The notes under the pieces: model-generated
What the model saw: the letters and a program-made list of their open reading frames with translations, nothing else
Database searches by the model: none
What the model was told of the DNA's origin: nothing
Shown here: positions 6,986 to 13,160 of the stretch, one piece after another
Layout of the letters: each line of letters begins with the position of its first letter
How positions within the stretch are numbered: position 1 is the stretch's first letter
Assembly: GCA_027018975.1 (NCBI GenBank)
Contig: JALUXN010000120.1
Coordinates: 1 to 14,423, forward strand
Direction of reading: 5' to 3'
Origin: Mariprofundaceae bacterium
GTDB lineage: Bacteria > Pseudomonadota > Zetaproteobacteria > Mariprofundales > Mariprofundaceae
Length of the DNA stretch: 14,423 nucleotides
Made by a program: the position numbers and the translations under genes

Positions 6986-8206
6986 TTCCGTGCCGTGCAG
7001 TAGCTGCACTGTCACTGTGTCACCTGCCTGCAATCCTTCTGATTCAGCGGGAATAAGCATCAAGCCATCGGCCATCGCCATCGATAGCAATATACCGCTG
7101 CCCTGCGCGCCGGTTGAAGTCGCCTCATAGCCCTGCGCATCCTGGCTCAGCGTGACACGCACAAAATGGGCGCGACCTGCCCGGTCTGTCATGGCATGCC
7201 CCAGACGCGCTTGTATAGTGCGCCGAAACAGTCGCGGGTACCCCATCATCGCGCGGCAGGCAGGGGTAACAAACTGTTCGAAGCAGACCATGCTGGCCAC
7301 CGGATTGCCCGGCAGGCCAAAAACCAGCGTGCCAGTTTCCGCCGTACCAAACGCCAGCGGGTGGCCGGGGCGCATCGCCACGCGCCAGAAATGCATGGTT
7401 ATGCCAAGCGCGTCAAGCATCGGGCGTATAAAATCGTGGTGGCCAACAGAGACTCCGCCGGATGCCAGCAGCAGATCGTACTGCAACCCTTCAGCCAGTT
7501 TTGCGCGCAATTCAATCGGATTGTCGTGGGCGATGCCGAGCAGGGTCGGCGTGATGCCCAGCGATTTGCACTGGGCGTAGAGGGCATGCGTATTGGCATC
7601 AGGGATTTTATTTTCATCCACCGGCTCATCGATCCCTTCGAGTTCATCACCGGTAGAGAGAATCGCCACGCTGGGGCGGGTAAATACTGGCACCTGCTTC
7701 TGCTTCAGCATGGCCAGAATCGCCAGCACGCCCGGCGTGATCTCGGTGCCTGCGGTCAGTGTCACCGCGCCCCGTTTCAAATGCTCGCCCAGCGGCCGGA
7801 TATTCGCGCCCTGTTTCGGTGGCAAGAGAATCAATACCTGATCGCCGTGTGTCTTGGTATCTTCAACACGCACCACCGTATCCGCGCCTGCCGGCACCGG
7901 TGCGCCGGTCATGATGCGCGCCGCTTTGCCTTGGATCACCCGTAGCTGCGGCATCGTGCCGGCGCGAATATCATCAACAATATCCAGCGTAATCGGTGCT
8001 TCCGGCGATGCGATGGCAATATCGTCGGCGCGCACAGCGAATCCATCCATCGCCGACACATCGTAGGGCGGATGGTTGCGATTGGCTGCCACATCACTGG
8101 CCAGCACCCGATGCAAGCTGTCATGCAACGCCACCTGTTCAACCGGCTGCCGCCGTACTTGCGCCAAGATACAATCCTGCGCTTCCGCAACACTCACATA
8201 AGTCAT
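6953..8206 (-). CDS. moeA: Molybdopterin molybdenumtransferase
   Basis: MoeA inserts molybdate into adenylylated molybdopterin from Mog to give Moco. The 417-residue length is normal. Family motifs appear in order: PPYDVSAMDGFAVRADD (46-62), IMTGAPVP (98-105), STGDEL (184-189), ASGGVSVGHHDF (248-259) and GLPGNPVASM (297-306). Residues corresponding to the catalytic and metal-site acids of E. coli MoeA (the Asp of AMDG, the Glu of GDEL and the Asp of HHDF) are present. The ATG at 8206 has an excellent AAGGAG six bases upstream. Transcription must start in the 70-base divergent gap shared with the DUF2141 gene. Downstream lie a mog remnant and the SNF2 gene, so the helicase and mog may be co-transcribed with it. 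Confidence 0.97.
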   Translation of the reverse strand: MTYVSVAEAQDCILAQVRRQPVEQVALHDSLHRVLASDVAANRNHPPYDVSAMDGFAVRADDIAIASPEAPITLDIVDDIRAGTMPQLRVIQGKAARIMTGAPVPAGADTVVRVEDTKTHGDQVLILLPPKQGANIRPLGEHLKRGAVTLTAGTEITPGVLAILAMLKQKQVPVFTRPSVAILSTGDELEGIDEPVDENKIPDANTHALYAQCKSLGITPTLLGIAHDNPIELRAKLAEGLQYDLLLASGGVSVGHHDFIRPMLDALGITMHFWRVAMRPGHPLAFGTAETGTLVFGLPGNPVASMVCFEQFVTPACRAMMGYPRLFRRTIQARLGHAMTDRAGRAHFVRVTLSQDAQGYEATSTGAQGSGILLSMAMADGLMLIPAESEGLQAGDTVTVQLLHGTEFQQAAGLQAE

Positions 8207-8276
8207 AGACGACTCCTTCTATATTATCCGCACACAGCCGGCTGCAAAGTAATCCACACCATGCCACCATGCGCGC
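8207..8276. promoter_or_regulatory. Divergent promoter region, moeA / DUF2141 gene
   Basis: Seventy bases separate two divergent starts, so both promoters should lie here. For moeA (minus strand), TTTGCA and TAATAT at 16-base spacing, or an overlapping GATAAT, are candidates, leaving a very short leader that contains AAGGAG. A 10-bp palindrome, CAGCCGGCTG, sits in the spacer and could bind a regulator. No clear elements for the plus-strand gene were found. Confidence 0.35.
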
Positions 8277-8726
8277 ATGCGTCTTCTCCTACTGCTTGCC
8301 ACCTGCCTCTGCCTGCTACCCATCGAGCACGTCCATGCCGAGCAATCAGCCGACCGCGACACAGCGGCCACGATCACCGTCCGGATCACCGGCATCACAC
8401 AACCGGGACAGCTGGTTGTGCTTCTCTACGATCGTAACGGCTGGCTGCACCCCGAAGCGGCACTGCAACAGCTGCGCATCCCCATCCACACAGCCACGCC
8501 GATGCGTTGTCAACTCTACGCCTCCTACCCGCAGCACTACGCCATCGAGGCATTCCTCGACCTGAACGGTAACGGCAAGTTGGATATGCACTGGTTCCCC
8601 ATCCCCGGCCCCGATGAACCGGTCGGCTTCTCCAACCACTATCGCCCATTCGCCAAGCCGGCGTTCGATAAGGCTTCCTTCGCGCTACAATCACCGACCG
8701 CCGAGATCACCATCCATCTGCACTGA
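8277..8726 (+). CDS. Secreted DUF2141-family protein
   Basis: The only plus-strand gene. A signal peptide (MRLLLLLATCLCLLPIEHVHA, cleavage expected near residue 21) precedes a beta-rich domain with the features of DUF2141: a start like ITVRITGI followed by GQLVVLLYDRNGW, then YAIEAFLDLNGNGKLDMHWF and GPDEPVGFSN near residues 88-120. The NGNGKLD run resembles a calcium-binding loop, and family members are exported proteins of unknown function. There is no ribosome binding site before the ATG at 8277 and no in-frame alternative nearby, so initiation is unclear. The last 36 bases overlap the 3' end of mobA on the opposite strand. No link to molybdenum metabolism is known; its place here may be incidental. 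Confidence 0.85.
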   Translation: MRLLLLLATCLCLLPIEHVHAEQSADRDTAATITVRITGITQPGQLVVLLYDRNGWLHPEAALQQLRIPIHTATPMRCQLYASYPQHYAIEAFLDLNGNGKLDMHWFPIPGPDEPVGFSNHYRPFAKPAFDKASFALQSPTAEITIHLH

Positions 8727-9293
8727 TTGCAATAGTGCCGGCGTATCGAGATCCATAAAGCTGCGCAGCGCCCCATCGATTCGGCGCAAAACAGAGTCAC
8801 CCACAATCACCGCACGCAGATCATCCGCAATCAACGCCTGCAGACTCCGCTCGCCGCGCGCAATCCGTGCCCGCATGGCCGGCAATGCTCGTTTCGCATA
8901 CAGCGCCAACAGCGGCTGGCGATGGCCATCCACCTCAGCCAGCACGACATCAATATCGGCGCTGCGCCGGCTGGCCAGACAATCGATCAATGCCGGCTGC
9001 ACGAATGGCATATCGCAGCCCACCGCAAAGAGCCACTCGCTCTCCATCACCGCCAACGCGGAGGCGATACCGATCATCGGTCCGCCACCCTCAAACGCAT
9101 CGACGACCTGCGCTGGCGGCAAATCCGGCCGCGGCTCACGCACACTGAAGAGCAGCTGCGTAAAGTGCGGCGTCAGCTGTGCGGAGACATGTTGCCACAA
9201 TGGCCGCCCATCCAGCTGCGCCGTCGCTTTATCGCGCCCCATCCGTTTCGATTTGCCGCCGGCGAGGATGAGCGCTGTGCAATCTTCAACCAT
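8691..9293 (-). CDS. mobA: Molybdenum cofactor guanylyltransferase
   Basis: MobA joins GMP from GTP to Moco, giving the guanine dinucleotide cofactor used by DMSO-reductase family enzymes in the cytoplasm. The 200-residue protein begins with the nucleotide-binding signature LILAGGKSKRMGRDKA (8-23), has GGGPMIGIASAL (69-80) and the metal-binding CDMP (93-96). The start at 9293 cannot be moved far because the LAGG motif begins at residue 10. No Shine-Dalgarno sequence precedes it: the upstream bases belong to a hairpin repeat whose end is three bases from the ATG, which separates it from mobB. Its 3' end overlaps the convergent DUF2141 gene by 36 bases. Confidence 0.96.
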   Translation of the reverse strand: MVEDCTALILAGGKSKRMGRDKATAQLDGRPLWQHVSAQLTPHFTQLLFSVREPRPDLPPAQVVDAFEGGGPMIGIASALAVMESEWLFAVGCDMPFVQPALIDCLASRRSADIDVVLAEVDGHRQPLLALYAKRALPAMRARIARGERSLQALIADDLRAVIVGDSVLRRIDGALRSFMDLDTPALLQSVQMDGDLGGR

Positions 9294-9296
9294 AGT

Positions 9297-9413
9297 AACT
9301 ATTCAGCTCATCCCACGGTTTGCCCGCTAGCTGCGTTGAAAATGCTCATGTGCAATAGCACACTGCGCCTTTTCGCCTTGCTATCGAACAAACCATGGGC
9401 GATCTGAACAGTT
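9297..9413. repeat. 117-base imperfect palindrome (MITE-like or REP-like repeat)
   Basis: The left end AACTATTCAG (9297-9306) mirrors the right end CTGAACAGTT (9404-9413) at 9 of 10 positions, and pairing continues inward through GGTTTG and TAGC blocks. The centre is a perfect small hairpin, TGTGC-AATA-GCACA (9349-9362), whose midpoint coincides with that of the whole element, so it should fold as one long hairpin. The sequence CCAACATG follows on the right. An internally deleted relative lies at 1568-1633. No coding capacity was seen. It fills nearly all of the mobB-mobA gap and looks like a non-autonomous mobile or dispersed repeat. Confidence 0.7.
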
Positions 9414-9434
9414 CCAACATGCAGTTGAATGGGA

Positions 9435-9932
9435 TCAATCACGGCCAATTCGCCGCATGATCCAGGCGCTCAGCGCATCCACATCATCGAGCGCGAACTG
9501 CGGCAGTGCGGCATGGCGCTGTGGTAGATCGGTCACCACCGCCAGCAGATGCTCCGGTCGGCAGCGCAGCTGCGTTGAACAGGCTGCCCGTACTACCTCG
9601 ATCTTGTCTCCCGGCATGCTGCTGTATCCTTCGACAAGTACCAGATCAACATCCGGAAAATATCTCTCTGCCAGTTGCCTCGGCGTCATCGCTTCATGCA
9701 GATCCTGAATCAGCTGTAGCTGCTCTGGTCCGACCAGCAACGACGCCGCTGCGCCGGCCTGCTTATGACGCCAGCTATCCTTGCCCGGCTTGTCCAGCTC
9801 CGGCTGATGATGGCTGTGCTTGATGGTACCAACGCGCAAACCGTGTTGCGTCAACATGCCCACTAGCTGCTCAATCAATGTGGTTTTTCCCGCATTGGCG
9901 CAACCGACAATCGCAATCACCGGCACCGTCAT
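9435..9932 (-). CDS. mobB: Molybdopterin-guanine dinucleotide biosynthesis adaptor, GTPase MobB
   Basis: MobB is a P-loop GTP-binding protein that assists MobA; it improves but is not essential for MGD synthesis in E. coli. Visible are the Walker A motif GCANAGKTTL (10-19), the family-typical GTIKHSHHQPELDKPGKDSW (35-54) and LVLVEGYS (97-104). The frame is open to 10019, but the ATG at 9932 gives the conserved start MTVPVIAIVG and overlaps the moaE stop as ATGA, so it is preferred (165 residues). The downstream gap to mobA carries the palindromic repeat. Confidence 0.95.
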   Translation of the reverse strand: MTVPVIAIVGCANAGKTTLIEQLVGMLTQHGLRVGTIKHSHHQPELDKPGKDSWRHKQAGAAASLLVGPEQLQLIQDLHEAMTPRQLAERYFPDVDLVLVEGYSSMPGDKIEVVRAACSTQLRCRPEHLLAVVTDLPQRHAALPQFALDDVDALSAWIMRRIGRD

Positions 9933-10372
9933 GGGTGTGGTGTCACCCAGGCGCTGCCCTCCGGCGTGATCTCCTTTTTCCAGATCGGCACCCGCTGTTT
10001 GAGTCTGTCGATCAACCATTCACACGCCGCAAACGCCGGCTTGCGATGCTCCGCACCGACCACAATCAACACAATCTGATCGCCAGCTTGCACCGTGGTC
10101 ACGCGGTGAATGATGCGTGCGTCAATAATATCGAACCGTTCCAGTGCCTCACGCCGAAGCGCTCGCAACGCCTGCTCTGCCATGCCAGCATACTGCTCAA
10201 ATGCAATCGAATCCACGTCACGTCCTTCAGAGAACTCCCGCGCACAACCGAGGAATGTCGCGATGCCGCCAATGCGCTTGGATGTCGCACGCAGCGCATC
10301 CACTTCCGCCTCAATCGAGAAATCCGCCTCCTGAATACGAACCACGTTCACCAAATGCTGCGCCTCACCCAC
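9929..10372 (-). CDS. moaE: Molybdopterin synthase catalytic (large) subunit
   Basis: MoaE, with thiocarboxylated MoaD, adds the dithiolene sulfurs to cyclic pyranopterin monophosphate. The 147-residue protein has FLGCAREFSEG (40-50), IIHRVTTVQAGDQIVLIVVG (87-106), AEHRKPAF (107-114), and KQRVPIWKKE (125-134) with the lysines that line the active site in the family. The start is GTG at 10372, overlapping the moaD stop by 8 nt (GTGGGTGA). No ATG is available and no Shine-Dalgarno is visible, so it is probably coupled to moaD, with which it forms the heterotetramer. Its stop overlaps the mobB start. Confidence 0.96.
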   Translation of the reverse strand: MGEAQHLVNVVRIQEADFSIEAEVDALRATSKRIGGIATFLGCAREFSEGRDVDSIAFEQYAGMAEQALRALRREALERFDIIDARIIHRVTTVQAGDQIVLIVVGAEHRKPAFAACEWLIDRLKQRVPIWKKEITPEGSAWVTPHP

Positions 10373-10592
10373 CCGAAAATGGCGGCATCAATGCCACTTC
10401 ATCGCCAGCGTGAAGCAGGTAATCCGTGTCATGGATCTGCACCTGATTTACCGCCACCAATAAAGGCTGCAAATCAGCACATCCGACTGCACTCACCATC
10501 TCTTCAATCGTCATAGGTTCATGGCCGGGCAACAAGCACTCCCGCTTTTGCATATGATCCGCAATGGCGCCGAAAAAGAGCACGTTAATCAT
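10365..10592 (-). CDS. moaD: Molybdopterin synthase sulfur carrier (small) subunit
   Basis: MoaD is a ubiquitin-fold protein whose C-terminal glycine is adenylylated and thiocarboxylated to deliver sulfur to MoaE. The chosen 75-residue form starts MINVLFFGAIAD and ends MPPFSGG with the required terminal Gly-Gly; length and both ends fit the family. The frame is open to 10688, but that would add 32 residues with no homology, lying inside the upstream nucleotidyltransferase gene. The ATG at 10592 overlaps that gene's stop by 8 nt (ATGATTAA) and has no good ribosome binding site, so translation probably depends on the upstream nucleotidyltransferase cistron. It overlaps moaE by 8 nt downstream. 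Confidence 0.94.
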   Translation of the reverse strand: MINVLFFGAIADHMQKRECLLPGHEPMTIEEMVSAVGCADLQPLLVAVNQVQIHDTDYLLHAGDEVALMPPFSGG

Positions 10593-10911
10593 GATTGAAT
10601 CGCGGCGCTGTTCTAGGTGTATAGATGATTTCATAGTCCTGCTGGATAATATTACGAAAGCGCTGGCTGGCAGTGGCATAATCCACAATATCCACCTTGT
10701 ATGGCAAATCGGATTCGGCGAATTGCTCCTTTAATGCACAGAGCCGATCAGAAGCAACGGGGCTTGTTGACATCACTGCCAAATCAATGTCGGAAAATGG
10801 TTTCAGGCCTCGTCCATGCACGCGCGAGCCAAAAGCGCGGACTTCATGTTCAGGGATCGTTAACGCCAAGATATTTCGTACAATGGCAATGCTGTCATCA
10901 TCCAGCTTCAT
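10585..10911 (-). CDS. Minimal nucleotidyltransferase (HI0073/MntA-like), likely antitoxin
   Basis: A 108-residue MNT-fold protein. It carries the nucleotidyltransferase signature FGSRVHGRGLKPFSDIDLAV (GS at 28-29, then D41 and D43), with a third candidate metal-ligand acid in YKVDIVDY (D74). Proteins of this type pair with a HEPN partner; in the MntA/HepT systems studied, the transferase modifies the HEPN toxin with AMP and neutralises it. The HEPN partner is directly upstream, with stop and start overlapping as ATGA. Downstream it overlaps moaD by 8 nt, so it is locked into the molybdopterin synthase operon. Activity toward its neighbour is inferred from family and context. A GGRGLKPFSD-type spacing of 11 rather than 10 residues is seen; variants of this kind occur in HI0073-type proteins. 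Confidence 0.87.
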   Translation of the reverse strand: MKLDDDSIAIVRNILALTIPEHEVRAFGSRVHGRGLKPFSDIDLAVMSTSPVASDRLCALKEQFAESDLPYKVDIVDYATASQRFRNIIQQDYEIIYTPRTAPRFNHD

Positions 10912-11330
10912 CTATCATTCCGTTGCAACAATGCAGTAAGCAACGCCTGTGCATCTCTGGCAAAAGCAACCGCTGCCAGATAAACATCTTGAGCAACTGC
11001 TTCATCATAGGTGTGCGTTGTCAGGTTCCTCTTCTGACGGTACTCAAACCATACCAATGGGTCATCAATCATCCCCCGTTCTGCACCTTCCCGAATCATT
11101 TCCCTGAAACTCATGCCATCAATCAATTCAGGCGATGGAACATCCATTTCCAAACGCCGTTTAAGCATCTTCCAGCACAGTTCATAAGTATATTCAAAAC
11201 GCTGAATAACGCTGTCGCGCAACATATCATCCACGACATCACTCGAGCGTTCCCGCTCTGTGCGTTCAATGGCCAGTATCAGGCTCGACAGTGCTTTTTC
11301 TAGGGGGACTAAATCAAGTGTTTGTGTCAT
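10908..11330 (-). CDS. HEPN-fold nucleotidyltransferase substrate-binding protein (HI0074-like)
   Basis: A 140-residue helical protein of the HI0074 type, which forms complexes with HI0073-like nucleotidyltransferases. The helix FEYTYELCWKMLKRRLE (45-61) is characteristic. The motif RNLTTHTY (101-108) fits the HEPN RNase consensus RNxxxHxY, so an RNase toxin role is possible; HI0074 relatives are less well tested as toxins than HepT proteins. The ATG at 11330 follows GGAAGG four bases upstream, a strong site that could initiate independently of mazF 18 bases upstream. It overlaps the nucleotidyltransferase start by ATGA. DNA here looks more AT-rich than in the moa and mob genes, in keeping with acquisition. 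Confidence 0.87.
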   Translation of the reverse strand: MTQTLDLVPLEKALSSLILAIERTERERSSDVVDDMLRDSVIQRFEYTYELCWKMLKRRLEMDVPSPELIDGMSFREMIREGAERGMIDDPLVWFEYRQKRNLTTHTYDEAVAQDVYLAAVAFARDAQALLTALLQRNDR

Positions 11331-11348
11331 TGTGCCTTCCGTGTTACC

Positions 11349-11681
11349 TCATTCATAAGTAAACATCTCCTGCATTTTATCACAAATCCGGAGTTGCGTG
11401 TTTTTGTCCATGTTGCCCAAATATTTAATCAACCGTGTTTTATCTGCGGCGCGTATTTGATCTAGCAGTATTAAACTCTTTTTGCTTTCAAACTTGCAAG
11501 AAACACGGCAGGGGTAGACAAAGCCTTTGGATGTCATGGGGGCAATCAATACCGTACCTAGGCTCTGTATCTCATCCGGTGAAATGATAACGCAAGGTCT
11601 TGTCTTATTGATCTCATGCCCTTGTGTTGGGTTAAGTTGAACCAACCATACCTGAAATCGGGCAAATCTCGGCTTTACCAT
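11349..11681 (-). CDS. MazF/PemK-family endoribonuclease toxin
   Basis: MazF-type toxins cleave mRNA at short sequences and stop growth unless bound by the MazE antitoxin. The 110-residue protein has the family layout: an N-terminal FQVWLVQLNPTQGHEINKTR (9-28) with the RP pair at 28-29, VLIAPMTS (44-51) carrying the conserved Thr/Ser, and ILLDQIRAADK (71-81). The arginine and threonine expected for catalysis are present, so the toxin looks intact. A TTG two codons earlier also opens the frame, but ATG at 11681 is preferred; it overlaps the antitoxin stop by 7 nt. Cleavage specificity cannot be read from the sequence. Confidence 0.9.
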   Translation of the reverse strand: MVKPRFARFQVWLVQLNPTQGHEINKTRPCVIISPDEIQSLGTVLIAPMTSKGFVYPCRVSCKFESKKSLILLDQIRAADKTRLIKYLGNMDKNTQLRICDKMQEMFTYE

Positions 11682-11941
11682 TCCCAATTTTCCACGTCTG
11701 TATCACCGAGCAAATCAGCTTCCAGCCACTCCTCATCAAGTGGCTCTACCCCATGTTTTTTGTTGACGGCCTCAATCGCCTCTGCCCAACCTTCACGTGG
11801 TTTTCGATGTATGGGTTTAAGCATAATAATATTATTTTCTACACTTAGATCCAAAGTATCATCTACCTGGCATTGATCGAGCACCTTTTTAGGGATACGA
11901 ATACCTTTAGAGTTACCAATTTTCACAACATTCACTTGCAT
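11675..11941 (-). CDS. AbrB/MazE-family antitoxin
   Basis: An 88-residue antitoxin. The N-terminal SpoVT-AbrB swapped-hairpin DNA-binding domain is clear: MQVNVVKIGNSKGIRIPKKV (1-20) and DLSVENNIIMLKPI (31-44). The C-terminal half, rich in acidic and aromatic residues (LDEEWLEADLLGD to NWEW), is the usual disordered toxin-binding tail. The ATG at 11941 has AAGGAG seven bases upstream. A palindrome and a promoter match lie just upstream, so the pair is probably autoregulated. It precedes the toxin with a 7-nt overlap, the standard order. Confidence 0.92.
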   Translation of the reverse strand: MQVNVVKIGNSKGIRIPKKVLDQCQVDDTLDLSVENNIIMLKPIHRKPREGWAEAIEAVNKKHGVEPLDEEWLEADLLGDTDVENWEW

Positions 11942-11960
11942 GACCTGACTCCTTCATGAG

Positions 11961-11978
11961 TAATTACATTTGTAATTA
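11961..11978. promoter_or_regulatory. Palindromic operator upstream of mazE
   Basis: TAATTACA-TT-TGTAATTA is a perfect 8-bp inverted repeat with a 2-base spacer, beginning 19 bases before the mazE start codon and overlapping the proposed -10 box. AbrB-type antitoxins bind such AT-rich palindromes to repress their own operon. This makes it the likely MazE/MazEF site. Confidence 0.65.
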
Positions 11979-11996
11979 TGTTTAAGTAAATGCCAA
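11969..11996 (-). promoter_or_regulatory. mazEF promoter inside the Moco operon
   Basis: On the minus strand TTGGCA (11996-11991; five of six to the -35 consensus) and TACAAA (11974-11969; four of six to -10) are separated by 16 bases. Initiation would fall near 11962, leaving a short leader containing AAGGAG. This promoter would also transcribe the downstream HEPN/nucleotidyltransferase pair and moaD-moaE-mobB independently of the upstream mod genes. Confidence 0.5.
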
Positions 11997-12010
11997 AGTC
12001 AAATAAACGC

Positions 12011-12484
12011 TTAGCATTTCAAGTCACCCGACTTACCGCCTGATTTTTCTTCCAGCTGGATATTGCTCAAACGCATGCCTTTATCGACAGCTTTGCACAT
12101 ATCATAGATAGTCAACAGCGCTGTGCTGACTGCGGTCAACGCTTCCATCTCCACGCCTGTGTTGCCGTTGCACTTGACGGAGACTTTGACGCGTAGCCCG
12201 CAGTTGGCTTCCAGTTCCGTGAATGCCACATCGATGCCGGAGAGTATCAGCGGATGACACATCGGGATCAGGTCGGGCGTTTTCTTGGCACCCATCACCG
12301 CCGCCACATCGGCCACGGCCAGCACATCGCCTTTTTTGAGTTTGCCCTGTCGGATATGTTCGAGCGTTTCCGGCTGCATATGAATCTCGCCGCTGGCGAT
12401 GGCGATGCGGGTGGTCACATCCTTGGTTGAGACATCGACCATGCGGGCGCGGCCCGATGCATCGAAATGGGTGAGTTCAGTCAT
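12011..12484 (-). CDS. moaC: Cyclic pyranopterin monophosphate synthase
   Basis: MoaC converts 3',8-cyclo-GTP, made by MoaA, to cyclic pyranopterin monophosphate, completing the first step of Moco synthesis. The 157-residue protein has MCHPLILS (75-82, with the active-site histidine), GNTGVEMEALTAVS (107-120), YDMCKAVDK (127-135, catalytic Asp/Lys) and EKSGGKSGDL (146-155). All key residues are present. The frame is open to 12514, but the ATG at 12484 matches the conserved start MTELTHFDASGRARMVDV, has AAAGGTGG upstream and overlaps the modC stop by 8 nt. No moaA is in the window. A 69-base gap with the mazEF promoter follows. Confidence 0.97.
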   Translation of the reverse strand: MTELTHFDASGRARMVDVSTKDVTTRIAIASGEIHMQPETLEHIRQGKLKKGDVLAVADVAAVMGAKKTPDLIPMCHPLILSGIDVAFTELEANCGLRVKVSVKCNGNTGVEMEALTAVSTALLTIYDMCKAVDKGMRLSNIQLEEKSGGKSGDLKC

Positions 12485-13160
12485 GATTTGCCACCTTTTG
12501 TTCTGGATTTCCAACTGGGCTGGAATGCCGAGGCAGCGCCGTCAACAGTTTGCCCTCGCGCATATGCCAGTGTTCATGCGCCAGTGCGCGCGTATCGTCG
12601 GTATCGTGGCTGACCATCAGCACAGGGATGTGTAAGCGGGTCTGCAGCGATTGCAGGCACAATCGCAATCGTTGCCGAATGGCCGGCGCCTGTGCTGAAA
12701 AGGGCTCATCGAGCAGCAGTAGCGTTGGCCGTTTGTAGATGGCGCGGGTGAGCGATACCCGCTGCGCCTCGCCGGTGGAGAGCATGTGCGGTTTGCGCCG
12801 CATCAACGGCGTGATTTCAAACAGCTCAGCCAGCTCGGCCAACCATTTGCCATCCACCGATCCTGTTCCCAACAGGATATTCTCCTCGACCCTTAACCAG
12901 GGTAACAGCGCAACATCTGCCCAGACACACCCCAATCGCCGCTGCTGGGGCGGCAACATAAATCCGGCAGCGCTATCCAGCCAGATGCGACCACCCACAG
13001 ACAGTTGCCCATCAGCCTGCGCCAGCCCAGCCAGAGCGCGTAGCAGTGTTGTTTTACCCGCGCCATTGTCTCCGGAGATCATAATCAGCGAATTGGCAAA
13101 ATTGGCATCCACCTGCAAGTCCAGCGTCCCGATGCGCGTGGTGAGTTGCATATGATTCAT
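12477..13160 (-). CDS. modC: Molybdate ABC transporter ATP-binding protein, short form
   Basis: The ATPase of the molybdate importer, acting on the inner face of the cytoplasmic membrane with ModB. In the 227-residue protein Walker A is GDNGAGKTT (30-38), the signature is LSTGEAQRVS (128-137), Walker B is LLLLDEP (147-153) and the switch histidine is H185 (VSHD). Two oddities are visible. The Q-loop position reads VWADVALLP (79-87), with Ala where Gln is expected. The D-loop reads SAQA instead of SALD. The C-terminal TOBE/Mop regulatory domain of long ModC (about 350 residues in E. coli) is absent, so feedback by bound molybdate is unlikely. The frame is open to 13256, but ATG at 13160 overlaps the modB stop (ATGA) and begins the domain. 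A tungstate transporter ATPase is possible, but the ModB neighbour argues for molybdate. Confidence 0.92.
   Translation of the reverse strand: MNHMQLTTRIGTLDLQVDANFANSLIMISGDNGAGKTTLLRALAGLAQADGQLSVGGRIWLDSAAGFMLPPQQRRLGCVWADVALLPWLRVEENILLGTGSVDGKWLAELAELFEITPLMRRKPHMLSTGEAQRVSLTRAIYKRPTLLLLDEPFSAQAPAIRQRLRLCLQSLQTRLHIPVLMVSHDTDDTRALAHEHWHMREGKLLTALPRHSSPVGNPEQKVANHD

Noticed and set aside
7166..7945. 259-codon plus-strand open frame
   Set aside because: It lies wholly antisense to moeA, whose motifs are intact, and the translation resembles no protein family; it is a by-product of the codon bias of moeA.
8614..9330. 238-codon plus-strand open frame
   Set aside because: It is antisense to mobA and rich in Ser/Arg/Pro in a way typical of shadow frames; it has no motif and crosses the repeat boundary.
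9878..10516. 212-codon plus-strand open frame
   Set aside because: It is antisense to mobB, moaE and moaD, which are well supported; it has no recognisable domain.
11942..12010. Possible Moco riboswitch before a moa block
   Set aside because: The gap is only 69 bases and is explained by the mazEF promoter and operator; it is too short for the known Moco RNA motif.
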